Of a stretch of 64,000 nt of DNA, positions 1 to 9,790 are shown one piece after another. The notes under the pieces are model-generated. The model did no database searches and had not been told where the DNA came from. It was given only the letters and a program-made list of their open reading frames with translations. Source of the DNA: Meloidogyne chitwoodi. Taxonomy: Eukaryota; Nematoda; Chromadorea; Rhabditida; Meloidogynidae. Each line of letters opens with the position of its first letter. The first letter of the stretch is position 1. The stretch covers positions 1,178,001-1,242,000 of the forward strand of contig JACZZP010000006.1 of the NCBI GenBank assembly GCA_015183035.1. Direction: 5' to 3'. Position numbers and translations under genes: made by a program.

Positions 1-1245
1 ATTTTAAAATGCTATTAGATGTTAAAAATTATGCTTGATTTTATAAAAATACTTTCCATCAGATCCAATTGCAAAAACCCAAAAATTTTTTCGAAAAACC
101 GAAAATTTTCGAATTTTCAGAAAATCGACCTTAACTACCTCTAATCAAAAATTTTTTCAACTTTTTCTTCACTCAAAAAATAACAAATTTTTTACCTCAT
201 TTAATAAACATTGTTTCGTTTCAATCCGACCAAAATTGACAAAGTTAAGGTCATTTGAAAATTTTTAAAAATAATCGAAAAGGGGTAGCCCTTTGGAAAA
301 ATAATGTGAAAATTTTTTATTGGATTTTTTTTGAAAAAAAATGTTTTATATAGGGTAAAAATATCTTCTGAATACGAATAAATATGCAAATCTTTTTAAA
401 AAATTTTCCCGCAACGATTGAGTCAAAAAATCGAAAGAGTGAATAATTTTTGGACACTATGTCCCCGAGACTCAAGTGGACACCTAACATGTTATATTTT
501 TTTCTGACATCAGTTGATGTACAACAATATTAACGTTCAAAATCCGGCATTGTAATTTGTTTAAAATCCACCAAACCTTGAAACCCCCCGCCTATCCGTA
601 CTTGACCCCCCGCAATTTTGTCTAAGTTGACCAAAAAATTTTAGAAAAAATATTTTTAGACTCAGCTCTTCAAGGGCTTTCAAATGATATATAATTTGCC
701 AAACTTTAATCATTTTTGGTGAGAGCCATTTTTGGCCTCAAAATTTTGTAGGGATTTTATGCCCAAAATTTTGGAAAATCATAACTTTTTTAAAAGTAAG
801 CTTTTTTGAAATTTTAAAATGCCATTAGATGTTAAAAGTTATGCTTCATTTTATAAAAATACTTTCCATCAGATCCAATTGCAAAAACCCAAAAATTTTT
901 TCGAAAAACCGAAAATTTTCGAATTTTCAGAAAATCGACCTTAACTACCCCTAATCAAAAAATTTTTCAACTTTTTCTTCAATCAAAAAATAACAAATTT
1001 TTTGCTTTATTTAATAACCTTTGTTACATTCAAATCTGACCAAAACTCACAAGGTTAAGGTCATTTGAAAATTTTCGAAAACAATCCAAAAGGGGTACTC
1101 CTTTGGAAAAATAATGTAAAAATTTTTTGTTAATTTTTTTTTGAAAAAATGTCTTTTAAAGGGTAACAATACTCACTGAACACGAATCTGCAGTCAGAAA
1201 AATTAAAAAAAATTTCCCCGCAAAGTTAAAATCCAAAAACTTATG
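1..1245 (+). repeat. Dispersed AT-rich repeat, two copies in direct order
   Basis: The sequence from base 1 recurs, with about 90 percent identity by eye, 810 bases later (the attttaaaatg start at 1 and again at 811). The shared core includes tracts such as cgaaaaaccgaaaattttcg and the text around tttagactcagctc. A third, more diverged copy lies at about 10225-10960. No protein can be read through it. It looks like a dispersed repeat or decayed transposon; the family is not recognised. The rest of this stretch holds no gene. Confidence 0.7.
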
Positions 1246-1330
1246 AGTCTCTGACAGCTTTAGACTCAATGCCTATGTGAAGGCTTCCAATCAGCATAAC
1301 ACCTCTATAATCTGTTTTTTATGTTTTTTA

Positions 1331-1386
1331 CCGTGCTTAGCCGTTGATAAACAACGCCCAGAGTACATCGCGAGGAGATGCACGGA
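1331..1386. other. Nested inverted repeats beside the Helitron 3' side
   Basis: CCGTGC at 1331-1336 pairs with GCACGG at about 1381-1386. Inside it, CGTTG (1342-1346) and CAACG (1352-1356) form a 5-bp stem with a 5-base loop. On the minus strand, the strand that codes for the Helitron, the small hairpin is followed almost at once by CTAA (1340-1337), which fits the CTRR ending of Helitrons. The spacing is shorter than the usual 10-12 bases, so this is only a candidate terminus. The rest of 1246-1578 shows nothing else recognisable. Confidence 0.3.
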
Positions 1387-1578
1387 GGTTAAAAGGTTAA
1401 CCTTGTACTCCATAAGGGTCGGGACAAAAATTACATAGGGGATAAATATACATAACAGTGAAGAGGTAATAAAGATGAGCTTACTTAGAGGGGATACATA
1501 AGAATATGTTATGAAATGCCAAAATTATGAAATGCCAATAATTGTGTGGGTTAATAAGAAAGGTCCATACAGTTGACT

Positions 1579-4032
1579 TTAGTCAAATTGTAGACCACGG
1601 GCTACAACGTTTTGGATAAGGACATTCCCATCCTTATCATGGGGTTTATCTGGGGCGTATATACGAATATTGCTGCTATTAGTGCAGCGGGATAAAAAGG
1701 TGTAAAGTTGCCCATGGGCAAAAGGCTCATCTGAAAGATCTCCTCCAAGTCTTTCACATGTCTGGCCTTGGGCTTTCGTGATAGTCATTGTAAAAGCTAT
1801 CCGAACAGGGAATTGGAAGCGTTCAAAGCTAACCCCATCGGGGCGCTTATCTTTATAAGTGGTACGGACGCGGGAAATTCCAACTATTAACCCTTGGTTA
1901 GTGGATAAGCCGGTTATTGTCTCGGCTTCGATTAAGTTGGGATGGAGTGTACGAACAATAAGGCGGGTACCATTACAAAGCCCCTTACTGGTATTAAGGT
2001 TAAGTAGTAGGACAATTATGGAACCTATTTTGAGGTGTAAATGGTGTGCTGGCATGCCAGAGGGGGTTAATACATTGATTTGAGCAATGTCAAAATCAGC
2101 TGCATATGGGGATAATGGGTCTTCAGATAGACATTTATCTATTGAATAATAGTCTTGGGATTGACTATTAAAGGAGGAAAGGACAAGGTCATTATTTAGG
2201 TCAACAGACCTATTAGTTGGGGCAAGCATTAGTCGCTTAAGAAGGTCGGGACTTGGGATATTAAAACCACGATCGAATACGAATGAGATTAGCTCATCTC
2301 GTGATTCTACAATCATGGATTTGGGGATAGAGATTTTATCTCCGAAGGTATCAGTTCCAAGTTGGTAAAGCCATTCTTTGAACCTGACCTCAGACGGGGC
2401 AAGACGCATATTTTGCATTAGGCGGGTCTTATGAAACTGATTATAAAGGGATGAACTTTGAATACAAACAGCCACTTGGGCTTCGGGAGATGAGGAATTG
2501 ATTACAACGGGTAAGGATTGTTTCCAATCACCGGAAAGTATGACAACTTTGCCTGCGAAGGGTAACTGGTTATATTGGGGCACCATGGTTCGGCAAAGGA
2601 GGTCTACATTTTCTAACATCGTCTTCTCAAGCATTGTTATTTCATCAATGATGATAACAATGCTCTCGATTATTCGACGACCAAAATAGCTGTCGAATTG
2701 GACTGCGGGAATTTGACCAGGTTCGTGGTTGATACCGAATCGGAAGGCGGAATGCAAAGTCATACCACCGGCATAAAACTTAGTAGAGGCGATACCAGTC
2801 GAAGCAGTTGCAAGGACCTTATGACCTAACCTCCTTAAATGGAAAAGTAAGAAATTTAATAAGAAAGTTTTCCCTGTGCCACCGTCACCAGATAAAAAGA
2901 ATAAGCGTTGGCTATTCATTCTATCCATAACGGAATTAAGAATTAGTTGATAGAAATTATTTTGTTCGGGGTTTAATTGAGCACTGACGAATGATGATGT
3001 ATCGATAGTTGCATCAACATCATCATCATTCACATGTTGGGGGAAAAAGAACTCATCAAGTGCTTTATTTGGGTCGTCAGTGAGGGAATTGTTGGGAAGG
3101 GGAAGACCATAGTCTTGCATTCGCTTGCCATTAGCAAGTAAATACCTTTCAATGATGGCCAAGGCTCTATCAATACGAAGTGGGCGTTCAGCATCAGTAC
3201 AACGGCGGTCATACATGAAGTCAATGAACATTTCCCACAGATGAACGGCATCTATTACACAGGAATCGGTTGAACCGAAGACAATAATGTTTACGAAAAG
3301 TTGTCGCATTTGGGATGGATTTAAAGAGTGGGAACCCTCTCGGAGAGTCCTCTCCCAGACGGAATTGTCCTCAAATAGGCCATGGAGACGTGCTGCTTCA
3401 GCAAAAGTGTCGCAAATTGTGCCGTTGACATTAAGAAGGTGGTCGGGATCTCCAGGAAAGTGTCTAGTAAGAACATAAAGGGCAAATTTTTCTTGGTCAC
3501 GGGGAGAAACAGTATATATTCTACCTATATTAGGTCGCCTATTAATAATATTACGCGGATTTGAGGAAATTCTCCTCTTTTTCCAGAGTTTGGATTTGGG
3601 GTCAATGGAATAGGTTTCAGGCATATTCTCAAAGAGAATATCCCTAATAGATGGGTCGTTTCGCCAGAGGTTCCAATATGAAGTTAAGGGGGTAGTGGGG
3701 AGATTACCTTGCGCTACACTCATGGCCTTTGTTCTTCGAGTTGCAGGAGCAAGGTAGATTTTTTGCTGGCCAGGCAAATGGATTGTAAGTTTTACGACAT
3801 TATGGGAAAGGCGTGCATAAGGATAGGACATAATTCTACAAAAGGCTTCGGCTGGACTACGAAATATCATTTTAGAATATTGGGCGGGTTCATCAATATT
3901 AACGGTATTATTGGCTGCACATTTTATGTAGGAGAACATAGCTCCTTTGAAAGGGTATTTTAGGGCATATTTAAGGTTATCTGTTTGGCCGTAGGCGTAC
4001 TCCAGATTATGGTGGGATTGAAACATGACCAT
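1579..4032 (-). pseudogene. Helitron helicase half (Rep tyrosines plus Pif1-like helicase), split by frameshift
   Basis: This is the 3' half (817 residues) of a Helitron Rep/helicase, the rolling-circle transposase of these DNA transposons. Residues 21-27 read KYALKYP and contain the paired tyrosines (Y22, Y26) that would cut and join DNA. Residues about 350-810 form a Pif1/RecD-like SF1 helicase: Walker A GDGGTGKT at 382-389, Walker B IIIDE at 460-464, ITKAQGQT at 751-758 and a final YTFLSR at 777-782. The natural stop is present. The first Met is not a real start: in this same frame the upstream bases read P-Y-N-P-L-I, the conserved Helitron VPYNP segment, and the preceding exon-like half ends in another frame two bases away. 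One lost base therefore separates the two halves. Apart from this break the reading frame is intact, so the insertion looks young. An active copy presumably exists elsewhere in the genome (inference). Confidence 0.9.
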
Positions 4033-4034
4033 GA

Positions 4035-7000
4035 TTAAAGGATTATAGGGACAATACGAGAATTATCGTATTTGATGGTAGTTGGTCCATGCTTAACAGT
4101 AAGGACTTCACCACCATCTTCGGGGCTTGGACGATAATATTCCGCGGGCTTATTATCGTGGAGAATGGTTTGACGGGAAAAGGGTTTGGGAAACCGTTTC
4201 ATACAACGGCCATCCTTGCCCTTGCAGTGGGCTCCACAATCGTGGATTTGGAATTTTGGAATGAGGTCACGAACTTTACGAATAAAATTCGCCCAATCAG
4301 ATTTATCTGAATCAGTCGGGTTCGGAGGGATATGGGCCCAAATTATATTATCAATATTGACGGCGGTGGCTTCAATATCGGTTGTGAGGACTCGGTGAAG
4401 ATGGGGTCCGCCGATCCTCTTTTGGAATTCACGGCTTTCAGCATATCCAAGTATCTTGCCAAAGATATGCTTCTTTTCTATAAGGTGGTGAAGTTTCCTC
4501 TTTTTATCCTCGTAGATCCGGCACATAATGTCGTATCGATCTACTAATTTTTGGTCCTTGCGCAGAAAATTTCTTTGAATTTCTGGCCATCGAGGATTAG
4601 AGGTGAAGGTGAACATAAATGATGCACAACCTGGTTTACGGGCTCGAGCCATAATTGTGGTTGCATCGTAGAATTTCTCTTGGAAGTATGGGCGGGTTCC
4701 GGGGTGATACTTTCGGAACATTACTACACTGCCGATTTGGTCAATGGAGCTCAAATTAGCATCTTTGGCTAAATGACGAAGAATGTTCTCGGGGAGAGTT
4801 GCGCGAAGGTTAAGCTCATCTTTACGGAGAAAGCTGGCTACTTCTGCATTAATTCGGGCATCATAATCAAGGGCTAATTTTTGACTGAGGCCACCACCTG
4901 CACTGAGAATGTTGTGCAGGGGCTCGTTTTGCCGAATAGCAAGACGATATCGGATATAGTCGCGAAGGGTTATGAATTTTTTCTTGGCTGGATCATCATC
5001 AACATCTTCGGTGGAAGTGTTGCTGTCATCCGAGTCATTAATGGGATCAGAGGTTGGTTTATTTTTACGAATAAAAGGAAAATTTTTATGAAACCCATCA
5101 TCCCCACAAGGGAATAATAGGGGATAGCAAAGGGTGTCGGTCATTGGATGGTAAGAAGGGAGTTCAAATAATGATCCTTGAAGATCAGTAATGAAAATAC
5201 CCTTGAGCTGTGGGGGTTCATTGGATTCGGTCCAAATAGAAAACATTGCCCTCTCATCAGGTAAATTTACTTGACGAGTGTGCAATGAGGGATCCCTAAT
5301 TGGGGCAGGAGCAGCTCGTTCCTCCAAAAGAGTTAAACGAAAGTGCTTTACGGCATCGGGTCCATCCGTTTCAAGGATGTTTTCATACTGTGTATGAAAA
5401 TTCTTATATTGTTTGGCGAAGGGGTGGGAGTCCCTAAGGATAGAGTCGAGTTTCTGGAGGGTTTGTGGGTCCACACGATCGCCACCGCTTTGGATGTTTT
5501 GTGTGCGTATATCCAGTGCTTCATTAGCGTCAAGGATATACAATTGGGAAAAAGAGGGGACTAAGTTCCCTGAAAACATGGAACTTAAATGGCGGGTAAA
5601 TTCTCCATTTAACATGAAGCAGGTGGCACCATGTAAAGAAGAATCTTGGTGTCCTACGGATATCGAGGCAAAGGCTAGGAGGGAATTATAAACATTTTCA
5701 CTCTTAAGAAATTCCTTGGATTCGGCTGTATCGCCTTTAAGAAGTTCTTGTAAGGGTTTGGGAGGGATATTATAAGAAGGGAGGGAAACACCGCCACAGG
5801 CACAACAATAAGAAGAGGAAATAGTTTTATATTGGGATTTATGATTAATATTAATTTCGGAACTTAATAATAGGGCGGAACAGTAATAACAGGCACCATC
5901 GCCTAAATTACCAGAGTCATATAGGTCTACTGTATGTTTCGCACGAACATCAGCGCAGGGAAAGCCTTTATGGCGACGGTTACAATGGCTATCAATGGGA
6001 TTTTGGGAGGAAATAGAAGGCACGGGGATGGGAACGACAGCAGTGGAAGTGCTATCAGTTGATCGGGTCTTAATGCGATCTGATCGCCGCAAGGTTTTTG
6101 TTGGTGGGTCGGGTTGTAAGAAAATGATAGGCTCATCGCAGACGATAACGCCTTCATTGGGGACATGTTCGACGACATGTGGAGCAGAAAAAGGGTGGTA
6201 TTGAACGTTATCATTGGACAACAGTTCATTAAGGTGCCATAGTATCCGTCTTTGTTGAGTAATAATATTAAAATTTTGGAATAATAAATTACGGGAATTA
6301 AAAAGCCAGGCCTCGGCATATAAGCAGGTAAAGTACCCACAACTATGACCGTCGTTTTGATGGGTAAAAAGGTGGGATTCATACGAATTAATAATTATTT
6401 CATTAATAGGAATATTGGTGAGGCGGTTAATAAAAAATTGGAGAATAGGGATACGTTCATTATTGTCTAACCTTGAAGTAAAAGGCGACGACAATGAATC
6501 GATAAAAAAGGTACCATGGGTTGAATCCCATACTACCAAGGTCCAATGTCCAGGGAAATGTAGAGGAAATAAAATTATCTCAGGAATTTCACCATGAACA
6601 TGACCATAGCATAAGAACTGGATTTCTTCATTAGAAAAATTGGGGTTATAAGAATCTGGGTTTGTACCCATGGGATTTACTACAACAACTCGGTTGTTAG
6701 TAATGGTTGATAAATAAGAAAGGAACGCATAAATATCGTTGCTGGATAACCATTCGGAAAGATTATTCCAGAGGGTTTCAATATGAAGGGGATTATTGGG
6801 AAGGTCATTTACGTGAAGAGACATTAAGGCACGGTTACAAATGGAATTGGGATCATTTGAAATTTCGGTGGCAAAATTAAGAAGGGGTAAATTGTAAAAA
6901 TCTATAACATTATGGATTTGGGCATTTACATTTTTCTTGGGCCTACCACGTTTGTTTTTAGGGCGCCCACCTTTATTTTTTGGGGCTGAACTACAAGGGG

Positions 7001-7421
7001 ACGAAGCACGGGATGAAAAAAGTGAGGACGTATCACCATAAGAAATTAAACTTTGAGTGTCAACAGAGGAATCACGTGTCTTCCTCTGCTTCCTCGGCGC
7101 GACGGCTTCGGAAGTTAGTGAAAATGGGGTCAAAGGTGTTGCTGGTGTATGAGGAGTGGAAGGAACAATGTCATCAGTGGGGTCAGAAATAGATACATTA
7201 TCAAAAGTAAACATTAATTGATTTTGGGCAAATTGGGAGGGTTGAGAAGAAACAGAATCACCACCCTGAGACGGGTTGTTAGCAATATGCAGGTTAGAAT
7301 ACTGATTTGACTGCTCTGGCTGCGCAGAATGATCAGAGCTCTGAAGAGAGCTGTTTGGGTTAGCGTCGGCTATATAGCTTCCGCGTCGATTTTTTCGCTT
7401 TTTTCTTTCTTTTGATGGCAT
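4035..7421 (-). pseudogene. Helitron Rep half with AT-hook and Ulp1-like protease domain
   Basis: This is the N-terminal half (1128 residues) of the same Helitron protein. Residues 1-150 are basic, then Ser/Pro/Gln-rich and disordered. Residues 151-164 hold two GRP cores (GGRPK, KRGRPKK), an AT-hook-type DNA-binding motif. Residues about 240-400 resemble a C48/Ulp1 cysteine protease: H292 in GHWTL, D308, Q355 and C361 in HSCGYF, with the family's spacing. Residues 480-560 carry the Cys-rich Helitron N-terminal zinc region (CYYCSALL, YCCACGG). The Helitron_like_N/Rep nuclease follows, with the HUH motif GGPHLHR at 1004-1010 and a Cys/His cluster near 1060-1075. Translation then reads VPIIL and stops, where the family has VPYNP; restoring one base in the CCC run would continue it into the helicase half. 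The protease is unusual, since OTU-type proteases are better known in Helitron relatives. Confidence 0.87.
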
Positions 7422-7432
7422 TTTACTAAAAT

Positions 7433-7459
7433 ATATTAAAATTTAATTTTAAACCCAAA
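7433..7459. repeat. 27-bp inverted repeat, left copy
   Basis: The sequence atattaaaatttaatttt followed by aaacccaaa lies 12 bases upstream of the Helitron start codon. It recurs in reverse complement at 9240-9266 with one mismatch. The two copies face each other across 1.8 kb. They may mark ends of an element or repeated transposon sequence. Confidence 0.6.
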
Positions 7460-8530
7460 AAACAATGAGAAAGAAAGAAGGATAGAAACAGAAGAAGATA
7501 AATAAAGGAGATAAATAGGATAAAAAGAAAGAAGAAGATATATATAAAGAAGGAATAAATAGGAAGGAGATAAAGAGAAAAAACGATAAAGGAAGGAAAA
7601 GATATAAAGGACGAGAAAAAAAAACAAAAAATAACATAAAAATTGAAAAAATTTTTGAAAAATAAGATCCTTAACCCATTTACGCCCAGGAAGAAATTGA
7701 AAAATAGAACCGTTACCCATATACGCCCAGGAAAATCAAAAATAACAAAAATATACGACCAAAAATTTTTTAAGTGTAAGAAAGGAAGTTCTGCTAAATA
7801 ACTACGCATAAACAGAAAAGTAAAAAATTTATTTTTTAAAATATATTGCGTGGTCAAGAAGCAGAACTTAAAACAAATGAAATATAAATAAATTCTCCGC
7901 AATCAATAAATCGATAATGGTGAGAGGTGGTGGCCAGATTCACCAAAATAAATTTAATAATTGGAAGTGAGGGAAAGGATCTATCCAAGGCTTATGCCGT
8001 ACACCAATACAGCCCTCAGAAAGATGCACAGAATTGGCATCACCTGGGGGTACCAGGTGATGTGTGGATTCCCAATGGTGCGGAAGTTGGGGGTACAATA
8101 AAAGGAGCGGAGTCTACCTGGGCGACTTCCTTCCAGAGTTGAGGTCAAGAATGAGGCCCACCTAAAGGTTCAAAGCATGATGCATACCAGTATTGGCAAC
8201 CGCTCAGTAGGCTAGTATGCATTATATTTTAGATCCGAAAATTTTATTTTTATTTTTTTTGTCCCGAAAACATGCTTTTTACCAGTAGGTGAATTGACAA
8301 CACCTCATTCTATTACTCAACAGAGGTCAGAAATAACCACTTTGAGGTAGCTAAGAAATTCGAACAAACGATAACTGTGCAATGCACCGAAGTGCTGTTA
8401 CCGAGTGTGTTGTGAAAACCCTCAAATTATATAGCAGCTGGGTTGCTCAAGGCGCGCGAAGTCCAAGATTAACCCAGGTGACTACATAATTATATTGGGG
8501 GAAGATCTCTTCATTATAAGAAACCCCGAA
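7460..8530. other. Gene-free stretch upstream of the Helitron, with two hairpins
   Basis: Bases 7460-7640 are purine-rich (gaaagaaag-type simple sequence). Two near-identical blocks around acccatttacgcccagg and acccatatacgcccagg lie at about 7674 and 7715. A perfect 10-bp stem with a 5-base loop lies at 8038-8062 (catcacctgg / ccaggtgatg). A second inverted repeat pairs atgcataccag near 8179 with ctagtatgcat near 8214, with one mismatch. The stretch has higher GC than the flanks, as in transposon remnants, but no protein is recognisable. Confidence 0.5.
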
Positions 8531-9235
8531 TGGGGAGGGAAGGAAAAATACAAAAAAAGTGAAAGAAGAAGAAAATAAGAAGAAGAGAAGAAGAACAAAA
8601 AATGGAAAAATATAAATATAATGGGAAGAAGAAAAGAGGAAGAAGAAAAAGATGAAAAAGAGAAAGAGAAAGATGAAGAAGAAAAAAAGGAAAAAGAAGA
8701 AGAAGAACAATAAAAGAAGAGAAGAACAATAAAAGAAGAGAAGAACAAAAAAAGAAAATAGAAAATAAAAAAATTAGAAAAATAAGTAAAAAAGAAGATG
8801 AAGATGAAGAAGAGAAAGAAAGAAGATGAGAAAGAAAGAAGAAGAGAAAGATGAAGAAGAAGAAGAAGAAGAGAAAGATGAAGAAGAAGAAGAAGAAGAG
8901 AAAGATGAAGAAGAAGAGAAAGATTAAGAAGAAGAGAAAGATGAAGAAGAAGAAGAAGAAGAAGAGAAAGATGAAGAAGAAGAAGAAGAAGAAGAGAAAG
9001 AAGAAGAAGAAGAAGAGAAAGATGAAGAAGAAGAAGAAGAAGAAGAAGAGAAAGATGAAGAAGAAGAAGAAGAAGAGAAAGATGAAGAAGAAGAAGAGAA
9101 AGATGATGAAGAAGAAGAGAAAGATGATGAAGAAGAAGAGAAAGATGAAGAAGAAGAGAAAGATGAAGAAGAAGAGAAAGATGAAGAAGAAGAGAAAGAT
9201 TAAGAAGAAGAGAAAGAAAAAAAACAATAAAAGAA
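8530..9235 (+). repeat. Purine-strand minisatellite (GAA/GAAAGAT units)
   Basis: About 700 bases are almost purely A and G on the plus strand. They are built from GAAGAAGAAGAGAAAGAT-like units of 15-24 bases, tightest between 8850 and 9210. Long open frames on both strands here (Lys/Arg-rich on plus, Phe-rich on minus) are products of the repeat and not genes. Homopurine tracts of this kind can form triplex DNA and stall polymerases (general knowledge). Confidence 0.9.
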
Positions 9236-9239
9236 ATAA

Positions 9240-9266
9240 TTTGGGTCTAAAATTAAATTTTAATAT
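9240..9266. repeat. 27-bp inverted repeat, right copy
   Basis: This is the reverse complement of 7433-7459 with one mismatch (tttgggtctaaaattaaa...). It directly follows the purine minisatellite. Confidence 0.6.
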
Positions 9267-9385
9267 TTTTTAAATTTTTTATTTTTTCATTTTGAAATTT
9301 TTGATAATTTTTTAAATTTTGTTAACTGAATGGTTAGAAACCGAATTATGGGAGAAATTCAAAAGCTTATATAGTCTTTTTCGAC

Positions 9386-9790
9386 ACCAATAGTCAAGAC
9401 TCGGGGTCGAGACTCGAGACTTTTGTTTAAATTGTCTCTAGAGGCTCAGAATTGGGCTCGAAGTTCTCTATCGAGCTCGGTATTGAATTCCGATACCAAG
9501 ACCAAAGTCGAGACTCGGGGTCGAGACTCGGGGTCGAGACTCGAGACTTTTGTTTAAATTGTCTCTAGAGGCTCAGAATTGGGCTCGAAGTTCTCTATCG
9601 AGCTCGGTATCGAATTTCGATACCGATACCAAAGTCGAGACTCGGGGTCGAGACTCGAGACTTTTGTTTAAATTGTCTTTAGAGGATCAGAATTGGGCTC
9701 GAACTTCTCTTTCGATCTCGGTATTGAATTTCGATACCGAGACCAAAGTCGAGACTCGAGGTCGAGACTCGAGCTTTTGTCAAAATTAGT
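9386..9790 (+). repeat. Tandem repeat, unit about 114 bp, 3.5 copies
   Basis: The block ttttgtttaaattgtctcta begins at 9421, 9548 and 9662, and a diverged copy begins at 9775, giving spacings of 127, 114 and 113. The longer first spacing is due to one extra 13-base gtcgagactcggg subunit. Internal palindromic motifs (tcgagactcgaga) and gagctcggta occur in every unit. A plus-strand open frame through it is an artefact of the repeat. Confidence 0.9.

Noticed and set aside
201..389. 62-codon minus-strand frame
   Set aside because: It lies in the dispersed repeat, is low-complexity and has no family resemblance.
7426..7902. 158-codon Phe/Leu-rich minus-strand frame upstream of the Helitron
   Set aside because: It is a translation of purine-rich simple sequence; the apparent membrane segments are artefacts.
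8440..8480. Possible spliced-leader-like sequence (attaacccagg)
   Set aside because: It only weakly resembles the reverse complement of nematode SL1 and lacks an SL RNA donor site and Sm site in place.
8514..9273. Long Phe-rich (minus) and Lys-rich (plus) frames
   Set aside because: Both are frames through the GAA-type minisatellite.
9550..9789. 79-codon plus frame with internal repeats
   Set aside because: It is created by the 114-bp tandem repeat, with no start context or family match.
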